Assembly (NCBI GenBank): GCA_963575745.1
Contig: CAUYUJ010015695.1
Span: forward strand, 1-64,000
Direction of reading: 5' to 3'
DNA from: Prorocentrum cordatum
Lineage: Eukaryota; Sar; Dinophyceae; Prorocentrales; Prorocentraceae
Length of the DNA: 64,000 nucleotides
The translations under genes were made by a program, and so were the position numbers. Under the pieces are notes generated by a model that had not been told where the DNA came from, did not search any database, and saw only the letters and a list, made by a program, of their open reading frames with translations. Below, one piece after another: positions 11,956 to 24,724 of this stretch (positions are counted from its first letter, which is position 1; each line of letters opens with the position of its first letter).

Positions 11956-12549
11956 TCAATCAACCGTGACCTGGTTCTTGGCCTTGCCCGCCGCCGTGAC
12001 GGCCTCGGTGCCGACGTCCTTCGTGGAGTCGAGGTCGCCGCTGGCACTGGCGGCGGTCTTGGTGTTGGCACGGGTGCGCGGCTTCTTAGCGGCTGAACTG
12101 GTCTGCTTGGCCGCCTTCATGGGGTTGGGTGTCTTGCTCTTGGCGGCGCTGTTGCCGTCCTGGCCCCGCTGCTCCTTCGGGATGCAAGCTGCTGGGTTTG
12201 GGGTGTGCTGGGAAGGCCTCGGCACCGAACGAACCGCGCTGTGCTTCTGGGTGCGCTTGCGTTCGAGTTCAGCCGCCTGTGGGCACACAGCCGCCACCAT
12301 CTGGCAGATCTCGTGCAAGCCCTGCTGGATCTGCATGTCCCTCTTGCGCTGCTCGACCCGCTCCAAGAATTCCCTCCGCTGCTTCTCTTTTTTCTTGCGC
12401 TCTGTCTCCGTCCTGCCTCTCAAGCGTGTCGCCATGCGTTCCAGAGCATTGGCTGTGCGCCGCAGCTCGCTGTCTTTGCGCCTGAGCGCAGCACGACACT
12501 CTTTCTGTACAGCCTTCGGGTCGGGAGGCGCCATCGCCTTCGGCGCCAT
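11956..12549 (-). CDS. Small basic coiled-coil protein (198 residues)
   Basis: The minus-strand frame starts at the ATG at 12547-12549 (MAPKAMAPPDPK) and ends with TGA at 11956-11958 (QVTVD). Residues about 10-85 are a charged heptad-rich segment (RKDSELRRTANALERM, then ERKKKEKQRREFLERVEQRK), a likely coiled coil. The C-terminal half is Lys/Ala/Ser/Thr-rich and probably disordered. I do not recognise the family. It lies between the 1309-residue gene and the transposase-like gene, on the same strand, in the TIR unit. The frame extends upstream of the ATG, but that part is low complexity, so the ATG was chosen. It could instead be the last exon of a longer gene. Confidence 0.5.
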   Translation of the reverse strand: MAPKAMAPPDPKAVQKECRAALRRKDSELRRTANALERMATRLRGRTETERKKKEKQRREFLERVEQRKRDMQIQQGLHEICQMVAAVCPQAAELERKRTQKHSAVRSVPRPSQHTPNPAACIPKEQRGQDGNSAAKSKTPNPMKAAKQTSSAAKKPRTRANTKTAASASGDLDSTKDVGTEAVTAAGKAKNQVTVD

Positions 12550-12950
12550 CGAAGAGCAAGAGCAAATCTGCGGCAGCGTGAAGAATTGAAACTGGAAGAC
12601 ACGGATCGAAAGCCGAAACGGAGACTCTGGGCCAAGGCGGCTACAGCGCAAGACACTCAACAGGAACTGGTTGGCGCGGCCATCCAAGGCCGAATAACAA
12701 GAGTGCCAAGTGGAGGGAGAAAGGGAGAAACGGGCAGAACGGATGAGGAGGACAAGGATGAGAGATGAGAGGAGGGAGAAAAGAGGAGGACATTGAAGAG
12801 ATGGAAGAGGGAATAGGGATGACAAGGACAACGAGGAGGGAGGAGGAGAAGGAGGAGACGGCAAACGAAAGAACTGGACTCCTGGGAGCCCTTGGAGCTT
12901 TCAACCCCTTGAGCCCTGAAAGGCCATGGCCCCCCATGGGCCCATGTGGA

Positions 12951-13400
12951 ACCTAGGGCCACGCGGACAGGGCCTGCGGGGTTCCGGGCTAGCCCAGAAA
13001 CCTGCGGGCCCCGCACGAGAGGTCCTGAACGCCTGGTGGGGCGTCGGGTCCCTGAGCCGCGTTGGCCTCGCGGGGCCGTCGGGCACTTGGCGGCCAGTCG
13101 GCTTTAAGCTGGGGAACCCTGGGCCATTGGAGAACGCGCGGGGCCCTGGGAGGCCCTTGGCCCTCTGGAACCTGGAGCCTCCCAGGCAGGGCCTGCGGGG
13201 TTCGGGCTAACCCAGAAACCCGCGGGCACCGCCAGAGAGACCCTGAAAGCCTGGCGTGGCCCTGAGCACAATCTGGCCTCGACGGGCCGTCGGGTTTCTG
13301 TGTCGGGCCCAGCAGAACACCGCTGAAACCAGCGGGCCTCAGATAAAGAGGCCTTGTGGCGTTAGGCACGAACACGCTGGAACCTTATGCGAAACCCTGA
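12951..13400 (+). repeat. Tandem ~219-bp repeat, two to three degenerate units
   Basis: The segment starting GCCTGCGGGGTT at 12972 returns at 13191 with the same order of landmarks (CCCAGAAACC, GCGGGC, CCTGAA, CTGG). A shorter, weaker third unit follows to about 13370. The flanking 12550-12950 is purine-rich low-complexity DNA without a supportable gene. Confidence 0.65.
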
Positions 13401-13779
13401 AGCCATGCGCGGACATAGGCCCATAGTCACTGGGGGCTTCGCCCTGAGCGCGCGCACATACACTGAAACCCTAAGCCGCTGAACTCTACGGCAGCCCCGC
13501 TGATGCTCAATACGGCGACCATTCGCCACAATGGAGCACCCAAAGGTCGAACGCACATGGTTTAATCACACATGCCCTTAGATATAATATGGAATATATG
13601 CTGCACGTAGTAGTCGACTCTCAGGGGAAACGCGCATCGACGGCCAAGGGGGCACGGTGGTGGAGCAATCGGCAAACAAAAAACTGGCACCCTATACCCA
13701 AGCATATTTCACAACGGCGCATCACTGATAAACTAAATTTTTGTTTAAAAAAGCCATTGCGCCACTCTCGTTCAAAGCT

Positions 13780-16700
13780 GCATGGGCGGAAATGCGGAGG
13801 CGGCGGGGAGCAAGCGAGGTTGCGCGCGCGCGTGGCGCGGGGGAGTGGTTGGCGGGGGATGGGCAGTGTGCGCGGGTGCAATGGGGACATATTGGTGCGG
13901 TGCGGTTTGTTGTTGTTGGTGGTTGTCGTAGGCGCGGGCGGACAAGGCAAGTGCGCATGAACGGGGGTGGAGTAGGTGGGCGGCTGCATGGGGTGACGCG
14001 TGCGGGCGCAGCGGCGGGTAAACTTAGCAGCGCGTGTCCATGGTCGCGAACTAGAAACCAGCGGCGCGCGGCGCGCTGCACACTCATGCCACGGAACAAA
14101 GGCCATGCACGGCACCAAACGCACGCGCGAGCGCACCCATCCGAAACATGCATGGCCGACGGCCAACAACCAAACGCCCCACGTTGAACGCACCACGGGT
14201 AGCGCGTCGGGCGCGCGGTCCGGTTTTTCACGACGGTTCGACGAGCGCTTTGGCAGTATCATGCGTATTGCACTGCAAGCGTCACCAGGCAACGGCAGAG
14301 GGCACAACTATAGAGCTTGGGGTTGGTGCCGCCAAGGGCAACGCCACCAACATCCAGTCGAGCGCATCAGCTTCGCTACCGCAGCCCAGACGCTGGGCTG
14401 CGACTTGCGGGCGATGAATGGATATGAGCTGAAACCGCGGCCCGCGGGCTTCGTGCCCATGAAGTGGGCCGCGCGCGGTTCAGTGGTAAGAGCGAACCGC
14501 CCTCCGATGGTTGCACGAGGGCCGAGGCCCCGAACTAGTGCTCGCGCGCCATCGCCGCTGCATTCTCCAGTCCGCGCGCGCGACATTGCCCATGCGCGAC
14601 CACAAACCGCCACCGCCGCTTGCAACTCCAACCTGCCACCACATCCGCCGCACTGCCTACCACATCTTTGGCCCCACCACCACAGCGCGCCCGACCGCAG
14701 CCATCGCCATCGCAGCCTGCCCAGTTCATACCCCATCACAAACAACTTACACATGCACGCGCGCGCGCCGCTCACCCGCCGATTCCCATCCACTCGCCAC
14801 GGCCAAGTTCCTACCCACGGCCTATCGCCAACACCCCTCACCTTCCTCCTCGGCAAAACCCGCGCTCACCACTCCTTTAAACGCGCGCGCACCGCCCGCG
14901 GCTGCAACTCCCTGCAAACAGCCGCCACCATCCACCACGAACCAGCGCGCGACACGCGCGCAACCGCGCGCGCAACGCGCACCGCAACCCGCCGCCCCCC
15001 ACCCACATGCGCGCCCGCCGTTGCCACCACACCCAAAACCTTCGCCCGCGCCCACTACGCCCACCTCCCATCCCTCCACACCCACCCCACCCACCACCAA
15101 CACCCCGCCCGCCCACCCACCCTCACCAACCACTGCCGCCGCCGCCGCCGCGCGCCCGCCCGTGCCCCGCCACCGCGGCCGCCACCGCCACTTGCTGTCG
15201 CGCGCTTTGAGATGCGCGCCGCGAGATGTGCGTCAAGTCGCATGGCTCAGCGCATGCGGCGCGGAGTGCAGGGCGACAGCGTTGAGCCTTCTGTTACGGA
15301 TGCACGGCGCGCGGCGTCTGCCGCAAACGCAACGCCGATGCCGCGAAAGGCGACATCGGCGGCCGAGGGCGCGCGTAGCGCGGCAGAGCGGCTTGCAAGG
15401 CATCCAGTCGACGAAACCGACAACGTTCCGTTCAGCGCACGGGGCCGCAAGCCGCAAGCTTACCGCATTCGCACGTCGGCGTCATGCGGCGCGGACTGTC
15501 TGCAGCGCTGTTGGCAGCCCGTGGGCGCTGAACGCAATGCTCGGCCCACGTATACGATGCCTGGGCCAGAACGCACTAGCCCCGACGGCGCGATGCTCGG
15601 GGACCTGGCCTCATTGACAAACATATGTGCCAGCGCGCATGCGCGCCGCCTGGCGGGAATTACGCGCAATTGTTACTACCGCGGGCAAATGCGCGGATGG
15701 GCGGGCGACGCGCCCGAGCGGAGTGAGTGGCGGGCGAGGAGGCGAGAGGTTGGGTGGGGGGGATGGCACGGGCGCGGCAGAAGGGAGCCATCGGCGAGCA
15801 CCAACGCTAACAACCTCAAACCTCAACCTGTGTAAGGTGTCGGCTTGGACCTCAAGGCACAGCTCAAGGCCGCTTCATCCTTCCCGCGCGCACCCCCGCC
15901 CCCCCTGCGCGCGCCCGCCCTGCCCCTCACTCGCTGCATCCGCGCCCTCCGCGCCTTCTATCGCCCGCTCCGTTCGCGCGCGCGCCAGCCGCCCGTCGCC
16001 CAAACCGAACCGCCTGCGCACGAACGGCGCCGCGGCGGCTGCAGAGTGGTTGGGGGCAGACGATGATGGGCGCGGGCGCGCGATGGCGAGCGCGGCGTGG
16101 CGCGGCGCGATTGGCAGGGCAGCGCGCGCGCGCCCGAGCGAGAGAGAGGGCGGCCGCGCGCGGCGCGCGAGGCGGGGCACGGCGCGCGCATTTGAAGGGC
16201 AGCGGGCGGGCGCGGCGGCGACAAATGAGCGCGGCGCGGGATTGGTGGGCGGGCGGCGTAGCCAGCCGCGGGCGGATCGGCGGCAGCAGCGGCCGCGACG
16301 CGCGAGCGGCTGCGACGGCGGATGGGGGAAGGGCGAGCGCATCAACGGTGGAGGTGGTTGGCGGTTGCAGCGGGCGCGCGGTGGCGCGTATAATCGGCTG
16401 GTAGGCGGGTGGCGCAGGGCCGAGGTCGCCCGCGAAAGTGGGCACGCGGGATTGCGAACAGCCGTCCGCCGCCAATGTCAGCTCAACCTCGCCCGTCCGC
16501 CACACCGCGCCACCGAGCGCGCGCCGCCGCCGCCGCCGCCGCCGCCCCACCCCCCGAGCACGCCGCCCACCGCCCACGCCACGCCCGCGCCCGCCACCCT
16601 CCCCCAACCAGCAAGCACCCCAAACAACGCCGTCCCACCACCACCGCCACCGCCGCAGCCGCCCACGCGCCCGCGCCCCCCGAGCCCCCCCATCCCCGCC

Positions 16701-18000
16701 AACTCCAGCTCCCTATCACAAGCCGCCCCCGATCCCGCCCGACCATGCCACTACTGCCACTCGCTCGCGCGCGCCCCCGCTTGCTGGCACTGCCGCGGCC
16801 CTTGCCAATTCCACCCCTTGCCGCCGCGCGCGCTTCCTCTTCCGTTGCTCGGGCGTGGCAGACCTTCTGGCTCACCTTCCACCGTTCCAGGCGACTCTCT
16901 CCTCAGCCGCAATCCCCACCCCCTGCCCCCACTTGCTCTGCTGCGCCTGCCCATCGCCTTCACTTCGCCCGCTCATCCGCTCGCTGACCTTTGCCCACCG
17001 CTATGCCACTGCATGTTTTCGCCCACCTCCCCCTCTTCCCACCCCTGCATCCACCGCCTTTCGCCGCGCGCGCGCCGTCGCCCTGCGCCCGCCTTGCCGC
17101 GGCCGAGGCGCGCCCCCGAGCACCCCCCCCCAAAAAAAAAAACACCCACCACCCCCGGATCCGCTCATGCGCCGCCCCTTCCACTTGCGCGCTATTCCAC
17201 CACCGGCGCCAGCGCAGGCCCCCTCTCCCCATGCAGACCGACCTTCGCTCACCGCCCTCAGTCCCCATTCCATCCAGCCTCCCACTTCCCCCTTCGCACA
17301 CGCGCACACGCGCGCGCATGCGCGCGCACGCGCACGCACCGCTACCTACCAACTCACTCACCATCCCACAATCCCGACGATCCCACTGCACCCTCTTTCC
17401 CTCTTCACACAGACCCCCCCCTTCCCGCCACCGCCACCTGCCCTTTGTCCTTCGCCACTTGCCACAATCACCGCTGCGGGCAGAACGAAGCGCAGGGGCG
17501 ACACCTTGGAACGCGAACTTCAGACATTTGCCTGGCGGCCCAGGGCAGCTGGAGGGCTGGGGGGTAGAGTTTGCGGCGTCTTGCTCCTTGGTTCTTGGCT
17601 TATGTATTCGAGCATCTCTGGCTTTAGGCTTCCTGCATCCTGGCTCGTCTTGTAGCGCTTGTTGATATTATCCTGCAGTCGGCGGCTTGTCTTCTTGACT
17701 ATCGAGCGAGCGGAGAGCGGAGCTCTGCGACCCTCGCGCCCTCTTGCCACCAAGAGCGGGAAGCGGGTGGAGGGGTTCGCTCTGCACTCTGCACGCGCTC
17801 TCACGGCGACCCCAGTGAGATCTCCCCCCCGCCCCCATATCCCTTGCCACCCTCCACTCTTTCGCAGGCGCGCCACCGTCCGCCCGCGCGCGATTGCCCC
17901 GCCCGCTCACCACCCACTTACCCGCCCCACGAAACGAAACGCCAACGCGCGACGCCGCGTCCGCCCATGAACCCGAAATTAGCGCCCACGCGCCTCTCCG
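13780..18000. other. CpG-dense, GC-rich gene-free region
   Basis: About 4.2 kb rich in CGCGCG strings with no CpG depletion, containing (GCC)n at 16530-16552. Because stops are rare, two overlapping ORFs of over 600 codons occur (14000-15835 and 15627-17567), but they are Arg/Ala/Pro/His-rich without domain order, and comparable frames are open on both strands. I see no gene here. The 13400-13780 stretch before it is also empty. Confidence 0.6.
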
Positions 18001-18147
18001 ACGACTCCTCTCCCCCAGTCTCTCTCAGACGTCACCGACCGCACCCTATTCTAATTTTCGCACCTCGCCCACCGCGCCGCCCCGGAAAACCTGGCGTGGC
18101 GCGACGGCTCACCTACTCGCCACCCCGTCGCGGACCTCACCCGGAAT

Positions 18148-18285
18148 TAGTGTATTCCGACGAACGGAAATACGTTACGGCGTACGTAGTGTATTCCGCC
18201 GACCGGAAATACGTTAGCCCGTACGTAGTGTATCCCGCCCGCCAGAAATACGTTAGCCAATACGTAGTGTATTTTCCATATAAAA
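18148..18285. repeat. Tandem 39-bp repeat with internal palindromes
   Basis: TAGTGTATTCCG begins at 18148, 18187 and 18226, and TAGTGTATTTTC at 18265, exactly 39 bases apart. Each full unit holds a dyad (TTCCGNCGNNCGGAA-like) and a TACGTA palindrome between units. Echoes (TACGTAACGTATTT, then AACGTATTTC) continue to about 18400. Confidence 0.85.
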
Positions 18286-18399
18286 AATCTGGGCCCAGCC
18301 TGGGCTCGTATACGGTAGCAAGTACGTAACGTATTTTTCGGCGCGTACACGGAGGGTGCTGCAACGTATTTCTGCAAACGTAATTTAGTGTATCGCCGG

Positions 18400-20395
18400 A
18401 TTTGGAAAAAAAATAGTGTAGTTTTGCCAGTGTAGAATGACATTCTCGCACTCAGGGCAGGTACAGGGTAGGACGTTGCAGACGAATGTGCAACTCCAGC
18501 TCCCAACGCCCTACCCTGACCTTGACCCTTCTCAAGCGGAGCGCGCCGCGCCATCTGGCGCTGGCTAGGTTTCCCTCATTTTCCGATTTCGGCCAGCGCG
18601 CCTCAGCCCCATGGCCGACCGACGATCGCCTCTCACGGCGACCCTACGCTAGAAACGAAGGACGCCACGAAACCCAATACAACTCCACAGCTTTCAACAC
18701 CTGGCGGGTGGGAGGGGACATGCGCTCGGATCCAAGAGGCCTGCCCCTGGCTTTTTCTCACGTTTTTATAAACGAATTTCGGGCATGTCCTGGGCACTGG
18801 GTCCTGGGAAGCCCTGTGATGTAGTTGTTTCGGCACCGTGTGCGAGTGTGCGAGTATGCCAGCTGCCAGCCCTGGTTTTTATTTCAACGTAGGCCGTCAA
18901 CGGAGCTGAAACAACAAAAAACTAAACATTGCAGGTACCGCAAAACAACACACCCACTCCCATTTCACATTTCAAACATTGTAACTTACATATTGCAGCG
19001 CAACGCAAAGTTATGTTCAACCTATTTGGAAACTGCGCGTTATAACACTTACCCGCTGCCCACTTTCTGTCACCGCCGCCGCGCTTTCCTTCTAAAGTTC
19101 CGATGCTAAAAAATCACAGCGAAAACGAGCGAAACGGCGCACCCGCATACATCATACATTATATATCTATATGTGTATATCGATATATGAACTGTCAGCA
19201 CCAAGCCAAGAAGCTCATGAAGTCCTTCGCTGGACATTTACGTGGTCCGTCGTGGCACTATCGCAATGGCCCCACGGTTCCCAGGACACCCCTGGACGAG
19301 GAGGGAGTATTGTAAACGACATGCCAGGGGGAATGGGGGAGCGTAAGCATCCACATCACCACAGCGACCCTAGCACTTGGTAGTGAGTGAAGCCATGCGA
19401 AGTGGGTGGGTGGGGGGGAGGAGACACACTGGCGGGTGCTCCATAAGACTATGGCTAGTAAGGCACACGATAACATAACAAAAACGAGACCTGACATGCA
19501 GCGTGACAACGGCCAACTTTGGAGGTGGACGATACGTTTATTGCGGGGTTGCTTAAATGCGCGCGTGTGCTTTCAAGGGGGGGGGAGGCTAGCGCAGGGG
19601 AAATAGGGGGTTGGTGTGTGAGGGGTGGGGCAGGGGGTGGATAGCAGTGGAAGAATGCGCGATCTGGGCTGGGGGCGGTCGCATACAGGTTAACCGTTCA
19701 TATGGGACCAATGGGGCACGTGCAATGCTGGTGACGAGACCTGGGGACGGGGCACGGTTTAAAACGATTGGCGTTTCGATAGGGGTGGAGTTGACGAAAG
19801 ATAGAGACTCGGATTCGCCAGCAACGCCCGCGCCCACAGAGCAGCCAAACGTTCCATTCGGACGCATTCCATACCCATCACCCCGCATCTGCACATACTA
19901 TCCTATTTGGTTTGTATGGGGGCCCGTGAGGCACGCATGGGCCACGCCATGACATCGCAATTACATGCAACATGCAATGTGTTGTACATGTGCGGCGTGC
20001 GCATGCGCTATGAGTTTGCAAAGGCCACGGCTGGTGGCGGCGGATGGCCCTTATCGGCCAAGCATAGCTTTAGCAACGAGACCACGCCCGAAAAGGTCCC
20101 ACAGAGCTCCTATACTCTAAGGCCTAAGATGCACTCCAAATGTTGCCTCGAGAGACCCACCAGAGACACCATATCCAGATCCAAGATGCCCCTCTGAGGT
20201 CCGCAGCGGCATATGGCTCATACATTGCATGCGGCATGTCAGACACACCGTATGTGCATCACAAGTAATTCAAGTGGCCCCTGTGAGTCCTATATTTCTC
20301 GTGTGGTTTCTCATGTGTCTCTTTCCTCATGCCCATCATTCAATGCTCAAGGTGGCAAGCGTCCACCTCCCGTTCAGACTGGCATTACTGATGGG
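18400..20395. other. Gene-free stretch
   Basis: Mixed-composition DNA without a supportable gene, repeat array or RNA gene. Open frames are short and unconvincing. A short alternating TA/CA patch lies at 19150-19190. Confidence 0.5.
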
Positions 20396-22768
20396 CTACG
20401 GCCCTGCTGAGTCCCCCCCGCGGGGGACTTCGCGAAAAGGAAAAACAGTGGTGGCCCTCTCTGCCTCGGAGAGAGGGTAGCGGTGCCGCAACGCGAAGTG
20501 TGCGGCTTTGCACTCCTCGCGGCGGTCGCCAGACCAGCCTGGCTCGAACGCACCGCTGAACATCCAATGCAAAAGCTCGCATTCAGGCAACCTCGCGTTA
20601 GAACGAACTAAAGAACACTTGCCACCGTGCAGGTAGCATACCAAACTCACACTCTGTTTGTCTGCTGGCTTCCCCTTAGGGAATCGAGTAATTCTGCCGC
20701 ATTTCGGGAACTCGCTCCAAGGCGCCCGAGTGCAAGTGATGCACCCGTCTTTGTCAACCGTGGTGCAACGCATGCAAAGAGTGAGCTCGTCCTCCTCTCC
20801 CGCGGGCGCCTCAGCTGGGAGAGGCTCTGGGAGCGAGTCGCCTGCGTGGGCGGCCTGCAACGCAGCAATATCGATCTCGACGCCAACGTCACCTGGATCA
20901 GGCACAGGCACAGGGGCTTCCAAACCGACAACCGCTGGGTACTGTTCTGCGAAATTCTCTTGAATTGCATCTACCTCGCCCTCCAGCAATCCCGAAATGT
21001 CGCTATCACTGACGTGGCCGCCGTAGCCGTCCAAGCCACCTGCGGCTGCATGCCCGCGCACGTCATCAGCTAATGGCGGCCGCGCCTCTTGAGGGCCAGC
21101 ACTCTGTGGGTCGGCATCACTAGCGCGTCGGCGGGCCTTGGCGCGCAACCCGTCGGCCTTGCCAAACACGCCGTCCAACTGGGACACGCGCGATTTAGCT
21201 GTCGGCTTCGCCGCAGCCTTCGCATGCAAGTCGAGGACGATCTCGCCAGTGACAATCAGGTCCAGGAGGTGCGGGCAATCGGTGGCGATATTCGTCGCCA
21301 CCCTCCTCAATGAAGTAATCCTGCGGTGGTTGCGAACCATGCCAAAACACAACTCGTCCGACGTTATGATGTCCAGAACTTGCATGCTGTCTCCAACTAG
21401 ACGGTGCCGATTCAATCTCAAGTGGAGCCTGAACGGGATCTCTGGAACTTCAGTGCCAACGAATGTGTGACTGTCTCCTGTCGCAATCACACACGGCACC
21501 AAGAACTGCATCTTCGGCTTATACACAGGGACTGCCAGCAGCACGAAACAGTGGAGCTCGGGAGGCGCATCTGGATCACCGTTGTCACTGCACACGATGT
21601 GCAACACTTCTGACACAGACGTGGCCGCAGCTTTGCCAATGTGGTCAACCCATTGATTGAGCAAGCCAGTTGCGACGTCCAAACTGTTAGACTGGTCCAT
21701 CGTCAGCGAATGTGCCCTGCATATGTTCTTGCGCAAATTGAAACAGCCGTGCTCCATGGTGCCCCACTCGTCATCAATCTCGGTGGACCTCGCCTTGACT
21801 TCTGCTTGCACCAGCAACCTGTCATCAAGATAAATGGACACGCTCTTCCTGTCTACGTTCGTGATCCTCTCGATGCTCACCAAACGACCGCCATCGGCAT
21901 TGCACGCCCCCCAGAGACCTGCAGCTTCCTTGTCGCCCCTGGCAGGCAAGTCATCGTCGCCACGCGCGTCGCAGAGAGGAGCTGGACAAATTCGTGCATG
22001 CCGAGACCGTTCACGGAACAGTTCCAACTCCATTTGGTATTTCACGGGGTCATTGCATATCGCTTCCCAGTTACGCAAACTATCTTCATTCTGCTGGTTC
22101 CACTCGTCTCGAGTAAGAGGGCGGTCTGGCGCAACAATCTGTTTGTGAAGCTTCATCTGCCTGTTGAAATAATTCATGCGCGCACTGCCGCCAATCCCTG
22201 CTCGATGGCTCTCGGGCGCACCGTGACTGTCGGAAATGGCGCCGACTGGTTGCGATGAAGCATCTCGCCCACCACGCTGGACATGCCCCAATTCAACTTG
22301 CCTGATGAAACATTTGTTTGCCACGGGTGTAGCACATCTGCCCGACGTGGTGGTCTGGCATGCCCTGCGGACGGTGGCGTGCGACCTCTCGCTGAAATCA
22401 ATTGAGCACTTGCATTTAGCCCATGCCTTCATGATGCCTGGGCCATGGCGTTTCAAGCTCACTGCGTCGGGACACTGCGCCCGAAGACTCCGACCGAACA
22501 ACGACAAACATTCTGCGGGGTACTGGAAGAACTGATGAATTCTATCGTCCTTGGTCCCATCGTCAACATCAGTGGCCAAGCATGCCAGCGAATATGGCGG
22601 TTTGCTCATGCGGAGCTCGAAATAATCTACGATGGACGCCGACGCTTGCACAACTGCTCGCCTGGCGAACGTTCTCACAGTGGCGTCGTCGAACCTGCAA
22701 CCCAAACACGTGAGTAAATGCCAGGGCGAATCGTCAGCAAATTCCATCAGCAGGTCCCTGAGCATCAA
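20396..22768 (-). CDS. 3' exon of a transposase-like gene, 790 codons
   Basis: The exon begins after acceptor CTCCACAG at 22769-22776 with LMLRDLLMEF and runs open to a stop at 20396. Three segments are visible: a helical part with PPYSLACLATD and SERSHATVRR (residues about 1-110); a middle part with many charged motifs; and, after an acidic linker, a C-terminal Cys-rich module (LCMRCTTVDKDGCITC, later CYLHGGKCSLVR) that could bind metal. The frame continues upstream to 23062 but reads low-complexity intron there. Orientation and order suggest it continues the coding region at 27532-25599 across a ~2.8-kb intron whose donor I could not fix. From memory it resembles multicopy dinoflagellate proteins; function is unproven. 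Confidence 0.6.
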   Translation of the reverse strand: MMLRDLLMEFADDSPWHLLTCLGCRFDDATVRTFARRAVVQASASIVDYFELRMSKPPYSLACLATDVDDGTKDDRIHQFFQYPAECLSLFGRSLRAQCPDAVSLKRHGPGIMKAWAKCKCSIDFSERSHATVRRACQTTTSGRCATPVANKCFIRQVELGHVQRGGRDASSQPVGAISDSHGAPESHRAGIGGSARMNYFNRQMKLHKQIVAPDRPLTRDEWNQQNEDSLRNWEAICNDPVKYQMELELFRERSRHARICPAPLCDARGDDDLPARGDKEAAGLWGACNADGGRLVSIERITNVDRKSVSIYLDDRLLVQAEVKARSTEIDDEWGTMEHGCFNLRKNICRAHSLTMDQSNSLDVATGLLNQWVDHIGKAAATSVSEVLHIVCSDNGDPDAPPELHCFVLLAVPVYKPKMQFLVPCVIATGDSHTFVGTEVPEIPFRLHLRLNRHRLVGDSMQVLDIITSDELCFGMVRNHRRITSLRRVATNIATDCPHLLDLIVTGEIVLDLHAKAAAKPTAKSRVSQLDGVFGKADGLRAKARRRASDADPQSAGPQEARPPLADDVRGHAAAGGLDGYGGHVSDSDISGLLEGEVDAIQENFAEQYPAVVGLEAPVPVPDPGDVGVEIDIAALQAAHAGDSLPEPLPAEAPAGEEDELTLCMRCTTVDKDGCITCTRAPWSEFPKCGRITRFPKGKPADKQSVSLVCYLHGGKCSLVRSNARLPECELLHWMFSGAFEPGWSGDRREECKAAHFALRHRYPLSEAERATTVFPFREVPRGGDSAGP

Positions 22769-24692
22769 CTGTGGAGACGCCCGAACAACAAAAGAAACCG
22801 TGCACCACAAGAGACCCCAAGACCCAGGACCCGCGACCCTGGAACCACGCACTCCACCACATCCAACCCCCGCCCACCACTCCGCCCTGCAAGAGGGCAG
22901 GGGGCGGGCTGACGTGCGCGGCACGGCTAGGCGGAACTGCGATATGTGACCCAGACGCCAGCGATTTCTGAAAAAAACAACTCCCTTCACCTTTCTCCCC
23001 TCTCCTCTGTTTTGACGTGACCCCCCGCCATGCGATGAGTGCTCTGCGCCAGGAGACCCCAAGAAACCCCAAGATGATTCAGCGTGATGTTAATAATAAG
23101 AGGTCCGTTCCCGAAAGCGGGCTACATTGCGGGCTCGCCTGGGTTTGGGGCGTTTGAGTTCGTTTATGGTTGTGGGTCGGCGGTCCTCGCATTTCGCCTC
23201 CTCGTCCTCCTACTCCTCCTCCTCTTCCTCGCCCCTCATCGCGCCCGCCCCCTTGCCCCTTCTCCTCCCGTCCCACCCGCACTTCGTTGCTGCGCACAGC
23301 GTGGTTTCTCCTCATCCTCGCCCCCCCCTTCTCCTCCTCCTCACCCTTTCCTTCCTCGCCCTCGTCTATCAGATTCCTCTTCGCCCCCCTCTCCCGCGCC
23401 ATCACCCGCCTCCGCCACCGCAACCACATTGCCCCTCCTATTCCTCAGCGCCTGGGTCGTCGGCCCCTTGTGGCAATTGGATCCCCAGACATTTCAGAAC
23501 CCGAATGCACCCGAACAACCAAGGATGCCCCAGACGGCCTCACCGCGAGATCCTTGAATGCCCCGACGGGAGCGGGGCGCGGGGGGAGGGGGACGGGAGA
23601 GGCGAGGGGAGAGGCAGGGGGGAGGAGGGTCGCTCGGACGGGATGGAGGAAGGGGGAGGGACGCGGCGCGGGTCGCGCGAGGATGGGGGAGGGGGGAGGG
23701 GGGGGGGGGAGGGGGGGGGCGGGGCTGGGAAGGGAACGATTGGGGATGGATGGCACCCCCTCACGGCCGCCCCGACGGGGGGGGGAAGGAGGGGGGGGGG
23801 GAGGAGGTGGGGCGCAGGAGGGCGGAAGGGGGGGAATGAGGAAGGACGGACAGAAGGACGGACGGAAGGAAGGAAGGAAGGACATCAAGGAGGAGGGAGG
23901 AGGAGGATGGGGCGGAGGAGGAAGAGGAGGAGGGCGCACCTGCCCGACGCACACGCGCGCACAACTGCACGCGCGCACGCTGCGACGCGGTCGCGCTGGA
24001 ACTACCACAGCACAAACCACACGAAACGCACGCGCGTGTCCACGCATTCACGAGCGAACGCCAGCCACATGCACTGACGCCGCCACGCGGGTACACGCAT
24101 ACGTGGTTAGACATGCGTAAACAGCACATACCGACGTACACATATACACGCAACATGGCACATACGAACCGACATACATACATGTAACCTACATGCGCAC
24201 CGACGTTCATGCGCGCATGCACGCTTACTCTGTCATGATCACGCGCATGAATATACACAAATGCAAGCATTAGCACGTGCGCGAATGCACGCGCCCGCCC
24301 ATGGATGCGCTCCCGTGCGCATGCATCTACCACGAGTGGGGAGGGGATGGGGGGCGGGAGCAGGAGTGGGAGGAGGAGGAGGAATAGGAGTAGCAGAAGG
24401 AGGAGGAGGAGGATGAGGATGAGGAGGAATGGGAGGAGCAGGATGAGGAGGATACTGGTGAGGAGAAGGGGGAGGAGAGGGATGCGACGGAGGAGGAGGA
24501 GAATGAGTAATAATAATAATAGAAGGATGAGGAGGAGGTGGAGGAGGATGAGGCGGATGGAGGAGAATGCGGAGGGGGAGGGGGAACACGCGCGACCAGT
24601 GGGAGGGGGGCGCTAGGAGGAGGACGATGAGGATGAAGACAACGAAGAGGGCGACTAGGGGGGGAGGAAAAGAAGGATGAGGACAGAGATGG

Positions 24693-24724
<32 letters not shown>

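Noticed and set aside
14460-14540. tRNA-like GGTTCAGTGGTAAGAGC
   Set aside because: It resembles a D-arm/A box, but no B box or T-arm follows and the anticodon stem-loop does not form with a 7-base loop.
14000-17567. Two plus-strand ORFs over 600 codons
   Set aside because: They arise from CpG-rich DNA with few stops; composition is Arg/Ala/Pro/His-rich, no domain order, and opposite-strand frames are open too.
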